Source: Schistocephalus solidus (Eukaryota > Platyhelminthes > Cestoda > Diphyllobothriidea > Diphyllobothriidae). From it: a DNA stretch of 64,000 nt. The position numbers and the translations under genes are program-made. Each line of letters starts with the position of its first letter. Position 1 is the first letter of the stretch. Location: the NCBI GenBank assembly GCA_017591395.1, contig WEDG01011753.1, positions 1 through 64,000 of the forward strand. Reading direction: 5' to 3'. A model generated the notes under the pieces. That model did no database searches. It was not told the DNA's origin and saw only the letters and a program-made list of their open reading frames with translations. Positions 20,505-32,400 of this stretch are shown here, in pieces.

Positions 20505-21180
20505 TAACATGGTCGCAGTTCTCCAATTGTCAAACTGCACGCATACAGCCTCTGGGACAGCCAATCGCATGCGCTCACAAACTGTCATCATCCAAGCAAG
20601 TGATCAAGCGTATACCAGATGACTGTCGCATGAAGTTTATTCACTCACCAGTACATCAATTTAACGGAGAGACTCGCGCGTTCGAGCCTCGGACCACCAC
20701 TGAGTTTTGTACAGAATATACAACTTCCACTGATGCCTTTTCCCTTCTCCCCTAAAACGGAATTGGGCCTAATTATTATAGTGCTGATAATACGAACACG
20801 GATCAGATCATCCCGTATTCGAAAAAGGTTAACCTGCAGACGGCGTTGAACAAATGGCCCCTTCCGCATTTTGCGCCTACGTCACGCATAAGGTCACGTG
20901 AGGACACTCCCCGAGTTACTGGACCGCACGCATACAGCCCCTGAGACAACCGAGTATATCACTGGCGCCACAAACTGCCATTGGCCGATCAACTGATCAA
21001 GCAACCAGGGCCTCACTGTCGCTTGACCTTTAGAAATTCACGCGCACACCCCGCTATCGTACAGACGCACACGCAGGCCCAGATCTTGCCGCGCGTCGAG
21101 TCCTTGGACCCCCACTGAGTTTCGGTAAAGAATACACAACTACTACTGGTATTTCCATTTCTCTTCCTATATGGAACAGG
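20505..21180 (+). repeat. Two-copy direct repeat, 20530-20760 and 20930-21180
   Basis: Blocks occur in the same order in both copies: GCACGCATACAGCC, CACAAACTG, GATCAAGC, CACTGTCGC or GACTGTCGC, TCGAGCCTCGGACC or TCGAGTCCTTGGACC, CCACTGAGTTT, and AGAATACACAAC followed by ACTG. The TTCGAGCCTC segment resembles a B box. Spacing between copies is about 400 bases. This may be a tandem or twice-inserted SINE-like repeat. Confidence 0.6.
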
Positions 21181-21384
21181 GAGTGATGATGTTAGGGCTC
21201 GGAGTACAACAACTGTTTAGACCCTTACAATTTTTTACCAGAATGAGGAATTTATTGTGCACAGAACACTGAGTTGCTGTCTCGTCCAGCAGGGATTATT
21301 GGCGATGTCAGGGCTAGCGTTCACTGCATCCAGTCAGGCCTAAGAGAGAGAAAGTGAAACAGTAGTGGGAGCTGCATAAATAGT

Positions 21385-24000
21385 CAAGTCAAGTTTATTA
21401 AGGGAAAGATAGGCAAACGCCTTTGAACTCCCTCTTGGTTACAGTATGGCTAAAAAGCCTCTGGTACATCATGAAAATGTAAAAAAGTTGGTTTACATAA
21501 TAGCGTGCGGAAAATAAGCAGCTGTTGGCTCATCGAAAAGAGTAAACATAAATGTGTACTCGCATATTACGAGTAGCATGAGTACATGATATTGTTGGTG
21601 ACGAGATTCTCGTGAGTGAGGCATATGCGAAGAGTTTGAGCTAATAAAAATGCTATAAAAATGGTACTGTAATATAGAAAGTAGTATTGTCATATAAGAG
21701 TGTTATTCAACTGGGACGTGACTAAGACGATCTGGGGATATTATAGTGGGCAGTGCTATACTGGTCAAGGTTTTTTCTTAAAAAGCTCAACGGAAGTAGC
21801 CATAACAACATCCAGGGGCAGAGCATTCCAAGCGTCGACCGCTCTCTTGGAGAAGAAGAACTTTCGTGTATCCAGTCTGGCCCCAGTTACACGTAGTTTG
21901 AGTGGATGCCCTCTCAAGTTCGTGGTTGTTGCTAACTGGAAGAAGTCTCCAGGTGCGAGGCAGCAGCCCCTGACCGCATATGATACGGAATGTTTGTATC
22001 AGGTCACCCTCGTAGCTGCCTGTAACTCAAGGGAAAGAGATCAAGGTTAGCTAATCGGGTTTCATAGGGTAATGAGCCCTGTCCAGTCACAAGTTTGTTT
22101 GCACGCCTTTGAACCTTTTCGAGGATATTGAGGTCTTTCGCGTTCCAGGGTCTCCAAGCTTGGATAGCGAACTCACCAATGCGGCCGCATAAAAAGTTCG
22201 AAAATACTTTTGGCAAAGCAGTCTTCATCAAAGGCAGAGAAAGCCCGCTTGACAAGGTACAGGGCTGACATCGCAGACTTGGCTACCTTTGAACAATGCA
22301 ACGAGGGTTTAAGGGAGCGCGAGATCCACACTCCCAAGTCCTTCTGCGCGTCAACTTCTTGCAATGGTATACCATTCAGGTAGTAATCCATGAGGTTCGG
22401 AGTGCTAGTTCTACCGACTCGTAGAATAGTGCATTTTTTCTCATTGAATGGCAAAAGCCAGTCCTTTGACCATTTTTGAAGTCGGTTTAGGTTTTCCTGC
22501 AAATACTTTTACGTCAGCTGCAGTTCTGATGACCCTCCATAGCTTTAATATCATCCGCAAAACATGGCGACATCACAATCCAATCCATTGATGCAGTCGT
22601 TGACGTACAAAATGAACAGAATAGGGCTAAGAACGGAGCCCTGGGGACTCCACTTTCAACCGCAACCTCCGCCGACTGCTGGTTACCGACATGGACGGTT
22701 TGAGAGCGGCCAAATAAGAAGCTTTTTGATCCATCTGAGGAGATTACCCCCTAATGCCTGTTCGGTTGAGTTTGTGTAGAAGTCGCTGGTGAGGGACACT
22801 ATCAAATGCCTTCTTAAAGTCTATGTAGACTACGTGCAGCGCACTTCCTTCATCAACTGCTCGCGTCCAATGTTCCAAACAATAGAGCAAGTTCGTTACG
22901 CAAGACCTGCCACTTCGAAATCCATGCTGTGCATCAGATAATAATTTATGCTGCTCTAAGAAGCGCATTAGCTCTCGCTTTATTATTTTTCCATGAGTTT
23001 GCAGCAGATCGAGGTGAGGCTAATTGGCCGGTAATTATTTGCGGAGACCTTGCTTCCACCTTTATATAATGGTGTGATTCGTGCAGATTTCCAATCAGCA
23101 GGTAACGTGCCGGCTTCGAACGAGGTTTGGAAAACCATTGACAACGGTTTGGCCAGTTCCGCAGCGAGTTCCTTTAGTAACTTTGGCGGTATATCATCTG
23201 GGCCCGGTGATTTAGACTCATTCAGAGCCAACAGCTCTTTATGAACATTTGCTTCGTCGAAAGATACAGCCTCTATTGTTGGACCCTCATCTAAGTCGTA
23301 GTCGGGAGGATTAAATGCGCTTTCACTCGTAAAGATAGATTTAAAGAATTCGGAAAGGTGCTCCGCTTTTGCTCCGTCCTCACTAATCTCTAGGTTTTCG
23401 CTAGTCCTTAGTAAAGGAACTGGGTCCTTGTTACGCGTGCTTCTTCTAATGTAATTGTAGAATAACTTCGGATTTTCTACTGCACTGTTCAACAGGTCTT
23501 TTTCAAAATCTTCGCGTAACCTGAGAATAAACCGTTTAACTTTGTTCCTTTGTGCCTTGTATGCGTTTATGAACGCAGGAGTCTCATCAGCGAGTGATTT
23601 CTTCCACAACCTCCGTTTTTTATTCATTTCTTTTTTCAACGTTTGAGTCAGCCACTGGGGTCTTTTTATCTAGTCTCTTACGTGAAATCGGGCAGTGGTT
23701 GCTGAGGAGAGTATGCAATAACTCACTGAACCATTCCCAATCCTCTGTCACATTGCCGGAAAGAGCTGATTCCCAGTTGATGTTGTTGAGTCGAGTCTTC
23801 ATTTGATCAAAGTCACCACGCCAAATATTTCTTCTAAATCTGGTGGGCTGTTCAGGCACCGAAAACATTGAGTAGTCCCAGTGAAGAACGACGTGGTCAC
23901 TCCGACCTAGGGGAGGTAGACTTTGCACCTCATCAATACTATCAAGCGATTTCGTAAACACAAGGTCTAAACAGTTTGACTGCTGTCCCTCCCGCACCCT
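21385..24000 (-). mobile_element. CR1-like non-LTR retrotransposon relic, minus strand
   Basis: On the minus strand the order is: end of the endonuclease (23997-23620, with LDLVFTK and GRSDHVVL), an RT N-terminal region (23639-22983, with ESKSPGPDDIPPKLLKEL, LPADWKSARITPLYKGG, NNYRPISLTSI), motif A (YIDFKKAFDSVPHQRLL, about 22968-22744), SGVPxGSVLSPILF across a frameshift, FADD at 22561-22550, the thumb (22502-22173, NEKKCTILRVG, KDLGVW) and a C-terminal tail (22255-21700). A 3' untranslated tail runs to about 21385. The 5' half including the start of the endonuclease is missing, which is typical 5' truncation. Several small indels break it; the FADD catalytic motif is intact. Confidence 0.9.
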
Positions 24001-24199
24001 CTGTGAAGCAAGTTAGATTTTGTCCAATGAGTATGTGCTGCAGGGGTGTAGGGGTACTAGTTAGAGGCAGCACCACACATAGCATTTTGGTCGCTCCATT
24101 TGTCTCGTACAGGTGGTGAATGCTCCTGTGGCCGCCTCTAACTGGTACCCAACTCTCCCCTGTTGCTCCTCGAATTTGGGTTATTCCCAGCGGCCACAC

Positions 24200-27100
24200 C
24201 CCGGGACACCGTCACGACCGGCGGGCTAAACCAGGTGAGGGTCTCCGGTGTTGTGTGTGCCTCCACACCCGGTATGGCTGACTCCCGAACTTCCCACCGG
24301 CCTCTCAAAAAGTCCTACGGTGGGGGCGACAGAAACTCCGTAGGCGGCCCGGCTAACTCGGGTCATTCTCCCACTAAAACAAAATCGTGACTCATAGTGG
24401 AGTTCGCAAGCCGTCTGGGATGTCCGAGCAGCCCTATTTAGGGACAGTACTGCTTGCCTCCTCGCGGAGGAAGGGGCTAGAAAAGGTACCCTAAACAAAT
24501 GCTGGTTATCACGTCTTCTGCAGCCGGCCGCGGCTTGCAGATCGCAAAATACGTTGTCGTAAAACTCAAACAAACACCAGTACCACCCGTCCCATCCCCC
24601 TCGCCATGCCCTCCAGGCTGTTCGGGTGAGTCCACTCACACTAGCAGCCTGGAATGTTCGTTCCCATTTAGACAATCCTAGGAGCAACCGGCCGGAACGG
24701 AGGACAGCGCTAGTCGCTCGGGAAATGGCGCGCTACAAGGTTGCCATTGCTGCTCTCGACGAGACCCGATTCTCTGAGCAGAGTCAGCTAGAGGAGGTGG
24801 ATGCCGGCTACACCTTCTTCTAAAGCGGCCGGCCTAAAGGCAGAGCGACGCGACGCTGGTGTTGCCTTGGCCATCCGGAACGAAATCGTGGGACGTCTGT
24901 CCTGTCTGCCGCGGGGTATCAATGATCGCCTAATGAGCCTCCGCCTGCCTCTTCGGGAGACCAGTTCGCCACCATCATCAGCGCCTACGCTCCACCAACG
25001 ACGAGCTCTGATGCGGCGAAGGACGAGTTCTACGAGGACCTGCACGCCCTGCTGGCGACTGTGCCGAAAGAGGAGTAGTTAATTATCCTTGGCGACTTCA
25101 ACGCCCGCGTCGGGATAGACCACGCTGCCTGGCAGGGAGTACTGAGTCTCTACGGTCTCGGTAGCTGTAACGATAACGGCCTCCTTCTTCTGCGCACGTG
25201 TGCGGAACACCGTCTCCTGTTGACCAACACCTTCTTCCAACTTCCGACGGGGGAGAAGGCCACGTGGATGCACCCTCGGTCGCGGCGTTGACATCTGCTG
25301 GATTATGTTCTCGTCCGGAGGCGAGATCGACAGGACGTGCTGGTAACCAAGGCGATACGCGATGCCGATGGTTGACAGATCACCGCCTCGTCATCTCCCC
25401 AGATGAGGCTCCGACTGCAACCCCGATGAAGGCCCCAAGGTAAAGAGGCCACCAGGTAAGTTAAATACTCTTTTGTTAAATTTTCCTGCTCATTTTTTTG
25501 ATTTTAGCAACCAAATAACAAAGAAACTGGAGGACCTGCATGCTCCAGCTGATAATGCTACCATGGAGACACGATGGTTTCAACTGCAAAATGTCATCTA
25601 GTCTACCGCCCTCGAAGTCCTCTGATGCGCACACCGTCAACACCAGGACTGGTTTAACGACAATGACGCCGAAATCAGCAACTTACTCGTGGAGAAGAAT
25701 GGACTAAACAAAGCCTACTTGGACCTTCGGACTGACGCTACCAAAGCAGCCTTCTTCAGATGCCGGCACCTTGTACAGCAATGGCTGCGGGAGATATAGG
25801 ATGCCTGGAGGAACCGAAAGGCTGAGGAACTACAGGGGTATGTGGACCGCAATGAAATAAAAAAACTTTTTCAAAACCCTCAAGGCCATCTACGGCCTGT
25901 GTATCAAGGGGACCGCGCCGCTGCTCAGCTCTGACGGCACAAACACTGCTGACAGATAAATCGTTATTTCTGAACCGCTTGGCCGAGCACTTCAGAAGTG
26001 ACCTTAATTGCTCATCAGCCATCTCCGATGCTGCCATTGACCGGCTCCCTCAAGTGGACATCAACAATGACCTGGATATGCCGCCTTCCCTACCAGAAAA
26101 CATCCGGGCCGTGCAGCAGATTTTCCAGCGGTAACGCACCGGGATCCGACGCAATCCCACCGGATGTCTACAAGCACGGTGGGCCCCGGCTGATGGCAGA
26201 ACTCAAAACACTCTTCCAGGAGATGTGGCGCCAAGGACAAAGTCCCTCAGGATTTCAAAGACGCGACCATCGTCCATCTCTACAAACGGAAAGGGAACCG
26301 GCAACTCTGTGATAATCACAGAGGCATATCGTTGCTCAAAATCGCCGGGAAGATCTTCACCCTTATCCTTCTCAATCGTCTGAACGGTCACCTAAAGCAG
26401 GGCCTGCCCCCCGGAAAGCCAATGTGGCTTCCGCCAACATCGCGGGACAGCAGATATGATCTTTGCCGCTTGCCAGCTACAAGATAAGTGCCAGGAGATG
26501 TGAACTCACCTATACACTACCTTCGTGGATCTAACAAAAGCCTTTGACACGGTGAATCGTGACGAACTGTAAAAAGTCATGCACAAATTTGGTTGTCCTG
26601 AGTGGTTCACGCACATGGTGCGTCAGCTTCATGACGGGATGACGGCGCGCGTCACTGACAACGGGACGGTATCTGAAGCTTCGCAGTGACCAACGGAGTG
26701 ACGCAGGGCTGCGTACTGGCCCCCACCCTCTTCAGTCTTATGTTCTCGACTATGTTGATGGACGCCTACCGTGATGAGCAGCCGGGTATTCGCGTCGCCT
26801 ACAGAACTGACGGGCACCTTCTCAACAGTCGGCGTATGCAGGCTTCAACGCGTGTGTCTAGGACTACAGTCCATGACTTGCTCTTCGCGGACAACTGCGC
26901 CTTTAACACCGTGACGGAGGAGAACATGCAAAGGAGTATGGACCTTTTCGCTGCAGGCTGCGCTAATTTTGGATTAACAATCAGTACATTCAAAATGGTT
27001 GTCATGCACCAGTCGCCACACAGCATGGAAAACATTGCTCCTCGAATCAATGTCAAAGGTGCTGAACTCAAAAACGTAGAAACCTTCGCTTATCTAGGAA

Positions 27101-28560
27101 GCACGATGTCACGCAACACGAGAATTGATGATTAGGTTACCCAACGGATCTCCAAAGCTACTCAGTCTTTCGGCCGGCTGCAGGCCTCCGTGTTGAATCG
27201 CCACGATATTCACCTTAACACCAAACTAAAGATTACAAGGCCGTCGTCTTGACGACCCTCCTTTACGAAGCATAGACCTGAACCGTCTACTCGAACCAAG
27301 CCAGGAAGCGGAATCGCTTCCATCTCAGCTGCCTCCACATAATACTGAAGCTGAGATGGCAAGACAGGATCCCGGACACGGAAGTCCTCGAGCGGACCGG
27401 AATCCTTAGCATCCACACCATGCTGAGGCAAGTGCAACTGCGATGGAGTGGCCAGCTGGTAAGAATGGACGACGAGCGACTACCCAAACGACTTTTATAC
27501 GGCTATGTCGCTACGGGTTCCCGCCGACAGGGAGGTACAAAACGACGCTACAATGACACTTTGAAGAAATCGCTGAAGCAACTGCAAATCAACCCGGCGA
27601 CCTGGAAAGACCTCGCTCAGGATATACCAGCATGGAGAAGATCCGTGAAGACTGGTTCAGCAATCAATGAGGCCAACCGGATCGCCGCTGCCAAGGCCAA
27701 AAATGAGCGACGCGAAAGTCACCAGCGCTCCCGGACCAACATCGTCGATGCCCAGGCCCTGCCAACATGCCCGCGCTGTCAACGCATCTTTCGCGCGCGA
27801 ATCGGCCTGGTTGGACATCTTCAGACGCAATGCACCAACAATCCCACAATTCTAATTTCTATGTCAAATTCTGCCAACCCTCCTTCAGACTCCCCCACCC
27901 TCACTCCTGGCATCAATTCCATTACACCCATCATCACAGAGACCACATCCCTCTACTCAACGCCTGATACCCCCACCACCGCATTCACCACCGCCTTCGC
28001 CTTTCTCTACCAACACCACCATAAGCGAAGAGGACTCTCTCAATTGTCCTCAATGCGACCGCACATTCACCTCACACATCGGCCTGGTCGGTCACTTGCG
28101 AATCCATCGTATAGAGACTGGTGAACCAGTGCCTGGAGCACCAACACACAGCAGAGATCGTTACCTCCATTGTCCTCGCGCATTCACTCATCGCATGGCC
28201 CTATTAGGTCATATGCGCATCCATGACAATGGAATTCACCGCAATGCCGACAACACCGATGCATCGTGCACACCCTCCGCTCCTGCTATTCTTACTGCCA
28301 CTGCCACCCCCACTACCATGAATGACATCCCCCAGCCTCAACCGATTCCTCCTGCCCACAATGCGCCCGTAACTTCAACTCACGCATTGACCTGGTCGGT
28401 CCGCTGCGAATCCATCGCACGGAGGCTGGTGAACCAGTCTCTGGGGCTCCGACTTACAGTCGACGCGCCCGTCTCCATTGTTCCCGCACATTTACACACC
28501 GCATGGGCCTATTAGGACGCATGCGCCTCCATGAAAACCTGCGGTAAACCACCTGAGGCT
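24200..28560 (+). mobile_element. RTE-like endonuclease-RT retrotransposon with C-terminal zinc fingers
   Basis: A GC-rich 5' leader (about 24200-24620) precedes an APE-like endonuclease opening with LAAWNVRSHLDN at 24639. Then come [11 protein letters not shown] near 25083, HRLVIS near 25385, a linker (TRWFQLQNVI), RT fingers (GNAPGSDAIPPDVYKHGG near 26130), CDNHRGISLL, VDLTKAFDTVNRD near 26525, TNGVTQGCVLAPTLFSLMF near 26690, and the catalytic box at 26884. The thumb follows (FAYLGSTMSRNTRIDD), then [23 protein letters not shown]. The RT ends in a region of CX2C-type zinc fingers. The endonuclease style is that found in craniofacial-development-protein-2-like/RTE-type proteins. At least eight frame changes or stops occur, and the catalytic box reads FADN instead of FADD, so this copy is dead. 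Confidence 0.88.
27768..28532 (+). pseudogene. C-terminal zinc-finger array of the RTE-like element
   Basis: Five related finger units lie downstream of the RT: 27768-27833 (CPRCQRIF...GHLQTQC, C2HC), 28045-28107 (CPQCDRTF...GHLRIH, C2H2), 28171-28224 (CPRAFTHRMALLGHMRIH, first cysteine pair cut to one), 28353-28415 (CPQCARNF...GPLRIH, first His changed to Pro) and 28479-28532 (CSRTFTHRMGLLGRMRLH, ligands lost). Linkers contain repeated [16 protein letters not shown]. Fingers this far C-terminal probably bind nucleic acid. The pairs of units alternate, suggesting duplication of a two-finger module. Confidence 0.8.
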
Positions 28561-28644
28561 AAGCCACATCAGCGCACACCATCTACACTAATACATAGAC
28601 AACACCCTCACAATCATCATAATGTACCCGATAAAATCACGGTG

Positions 28645-29430
28645 TCCTAGAAACCGTGGCTTGGAAGGCTGCCAATCTGACACTTACACCAGACCACGCC
28701 GCCGACCCATTGTATGCGCTGTGTGTATTGAGTGGCTGACCAGTGGACTGGGAGTCAGATGGCGACGGCTTCTCTATATCCCCTGATTTAGTGAATCCTG
28801 ATGTGTGTGTTATGGGGGCCAGGTCGTGCTGTGGCGCGCGAAGACGGGTACGCCGACCCGTCAGCCAATGCGCCCGTTACCACCTCAGACAACTGACTGG
28901 GTCGGATGGTGGTCTGATTTGGAAGTGGGGGAGAGAGCGAGGTCGACAGCTCAGCGCATTTTCCTTACAATAAACAAGCTGACACGCTTGAACCTAGCAC
29001 GGTGCGCTAAAAGCCGTGGCTTGGAAGGTTGCCAACTGACGGGATAACTCGGACCGCGTGGTCAGCCCAATGTGTGTTTTGTGTGGAGTGGCTGACTGGT
29101 GGACTGATAGTCAGGCTGCAATGGCTCCTTCTCAATGTGGCCTGTATGGCACTCCTTCTCTGTGGGATCCGAGCCAGGTGTATTGGTACACCCAGGGGCG
29201 ACTCCGGCCGCGCCAGCCACCTGCACCCTCTCCCATCTCCGGTCTTCTTGACTCTGTCTTGACAGCGGGTTCAGGTATGGGAGGAGGAGGGAGTGTGGTA
29301 GCTGCAGCGCAAGGCTACTATCACTTAAAACTAATTCACACGCAAGTCACCGTCCCTGCACAACCTTGTGTGGAGCAGGGACGGTGGACCTCGTTGAAAT
29401 TGACGGTCGAACTGTCATGTGCTGCAGTGC
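28645..29430 (+). repeat. Unnamed 0.4-0.65 kb interspersed repeat, copy 1 with a partial copy
   Basis: The main copy runs about 28795-29430. Key blocks are GGGGGCCAGGTCGTGCTGTG, GGTGGTCTGATTTGGAAG, CTCAGCGCATTTTCCTTA, GGTGCGCTAAAAGCCGTGGC, GGAGTGGCTGACTGGTGGA, CAATGTGGCCTGTATGG, CTCTCCCATCTCCGGTCTTC, GTGGTAGCTGCAGCG, CACGCAAGTCACCGTCC and a GACGGTCGAACTGTC end. A partial copy of the middle lies just upstream (about 28645-28760). Related copies occur at 38191-38560 (+), 50340-50960 (-), 54320-54650 (-) and 55950-56190 (-). No protein family or pol III boxes are evident. Confidence 0.75.
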
Positions 29431-32400
29431 CCGAAGTCTATCGTGTCTAGCGGTTTATTCTGCGTCAGCCGCAGGGTGGGATGTTCAAGTGGCGCTTGTG
29501 CGGCCACGACTATCAGGCCACACGTTTTGTGTGCGAGTGGAATTCGGTCAAGTATCTGAAACTTAGCGTTTCCGAAACTGCTCGCTGCGAGGTTGCATGA
29601 CCTTCAGCCAGCTGACATGGAACAAAGATACCAGACATTGATTTTTGTCGTCGGCCAAAGCCCCCCGCCAGACACAGAACAAAGTGAATGTGTTGATGAT
29701 GTGCAAAGGATGAAATGAAGGGGATGAATTCTTGCAAGCATTTGCATCAATAATGGATCAGAGGCGCAAACTTGCATACTTGCAAACCCATGTGGTCTTA
29801 AAAATAATTTAACAGAAACTTAGCAGCTTCTATCACGTGCACACCAACATCGAATGGATAATTCGAAAAATCTGTAAAATTGCGCAAAGATTTGATAAGA
29901 TGTAGCTATCCATATTTATTTCACTTTCAACAAAATTGTTAAGGTGAGAGTTACGCGGGTTGTTACAATTTTAAAGTGAGGCTTCATATTGCTTTGATTC
30001 GAGGTTTTGGGATGCTGGCAAAGGGATCTATAAGTTAGCAGCATGGGCTTCCAAAAACCACGAATACATAAAACCGTCAATGCAGGCGGAAATGCGAGTA
30101 CCAGGAATTAAATGAGAATAAGTAGACGCGATCGCTCGGACAAAAACGTTTATTCGCCCAGCGTTTTGGGTTCCAGCTCGAACCCATCTTCAAAGAGAGT
30201 ACCAAAAAGGGTAAGTCTTAAACATGGCGAAGGAGTATTTATTCGATACGGTCACTATGATGATACGTTATTATTCAAATTAACGGCTCCCCTTAATCGA
30301 GGATGATACCGCTATGGTGCGCTAATTGCTTAATAGATGGAATGCTAGACTTTATACGCGGAAATTTCATAACCCACGTTGGAGTTTTGGCGTGATGATT
30401 GCTCGGCCAAAGGCTCACCGATATTGGCGCTGGAAAATATCTTCATCGAAGATATGTTGAAATCAAAAGTGCGTGGCATTCAATTATTCTGTATTGAATC
30501 ACCGAAAAATCAATGAATTAATAAATTTATTAGGCGGCCTAGACGAAATTGTTTACGGATACTGCTAGAAATCAACAGAACAGAACACATTTATTGACAA
30601 TCGTATGAAAAATATCGTTGTCCGTCTTACACGCAGCGTTAAGTCTGTTAAAATACAAGCTATCTTTTTCAGTCAGAGCTGAAGAAAGGACAGAAGGCTT
30701 ATATTCGTTGATCTTTAGAAAAAAACGAGCAATAATTGGTCTGGGAGAGAGCAGTGCTACTCATGCATTTTATGACTGAGGGCAGTCCTCCGCGCACACC
30801 TTTCAATTTATGCTTTTGCAATGTTTTAAAAAAAAGCACGTATTACTTCTTTCTAACCTCTCGCAGTTTAATTCATGCAAAATTCTATGCGTGAAACAAA
30901 ATAATTCGAGGGGCATCTTCATCGCTTACAAGGATACATGGCCAAAATTGTACAACCGCCCATTTCTTGACTATTTATCCAAATCCGATGTACACCCAGT
31001 TCTCCAGGGATTATTTTTCACTATAACCTAAGAAAAATCATCGTATTTAACGTCTGGACGCCACCCAAATTACATTTGTTTACCAGAATCAAGCATAGAT
31101 AGAATTCTTACAATAACGTCTAGTAAGTGTCACCAGTAAATGTTAAAACGCGTGGATAACCAGTATACGCTGGCCTCCTGAGCAAATGTTATGTTCCACC
31201 CTCGTGAAGATGTATACTGCATGTTCCACGTAGTGATTGCAGAAATGCTGACTTGTAAGAGCATTGGTTAATAGAAAGGCAATCATCTATCGAACGGCCC
31301 ATTCCAGCACCCAACTTGCTGCGATTGTATTAGAGAGCTGGAACGCTCGGAGGTAGGCAACAAGGTAATTCTAAAGGTCCATCAGCCCGCATACGCGTGC
31401 AAAGCACTACCTGCTGCCTACAACTTGGGCACTTAAATGTAGATCAGATCGAGCTGCCAGTTCTAAATGATTCCTAAACATCTAACTACCTACAAGTTTT
31501 AACTAAGAGGATAATATCCTGCTGTCAGTTGGCAATATATTAAATCACATCTCTTAGCTGAGCCTGATAGATTTCAGCGCTTAAGAATTTTCATACTCAT
31601 GAAGGCCTTGATATATCCAGGGGATGGATTGCTCATTATCGGTTTCGCTCCCTCTCTCTATCTCTTGCCTCTCCAATGCAATAGCCGACTACCTGAACCT
31701 ATTAAATTACCAATATTTAACTGTTTATTTTATAGGACGAAATTTAAACCCCACTAAGTGTAGGATCACAAAGGGAATATTTTGGTTTACGAATGCTTTT
31801 ATTTTAATAAAACTTCGAAGTAGAAAACGCTTTCACTCGCTAAGCTGATTGATTTAAATGAATTTTCTCGCAGTTCTGCTCTGAAGACGTAGGTTCATCT
31901 CCAATTAGTTAGTGAGCCACCAGCAAAGGCCTCTAACAACACAATTTGTTCGCCGACGAAAAAGGTTCAAGCAGAACGGGAGACATTACTTGTATTCATA
32001 AATTACTTGTTCGACTTTCCGCATGGTTCAGGCCAGCTAAATCTCACACTGAGTGTGCCCGAATCCCATCACCTCACAAATAACCGATACTCAAATTTAG
32101 AAATGTATATTCACGCGACATTAGTTTAGCAGGCCACTATATGACTTCAATTAGTTGTTGCCTGAGAAATTCCTTCAGCCAAGGGCTCAATGACAGTAAA
32201 ATAAATGAAAGCATGTTACTGCCGGGAAGTCGTGCATTTTACATTTTTAGGTTACATTCAAATTACCGCTCACAATTTTCAGCCCTACGTGTAATAGGTT
32301 ATATCGTGGTCTCCGAGAAGTTATAAACCAAGTAAATGAACTCAATTATTTTCAAACTTAAATGAAACAAACAAGTTTAGACGATGAATTTTTGCAGTTT

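Noticed and set aside
25455..25507. Intron-like GGTAAGT ... TTTTTTTGATTTTAG inside the RTE-like element
   Set aside because: The bases stay open in the element's frame and read LNTLLLNFPAHFFDFSNQ, matching the expected coding order between endonuclease and RT, so it is coding sequence that happens to resemble an intron.
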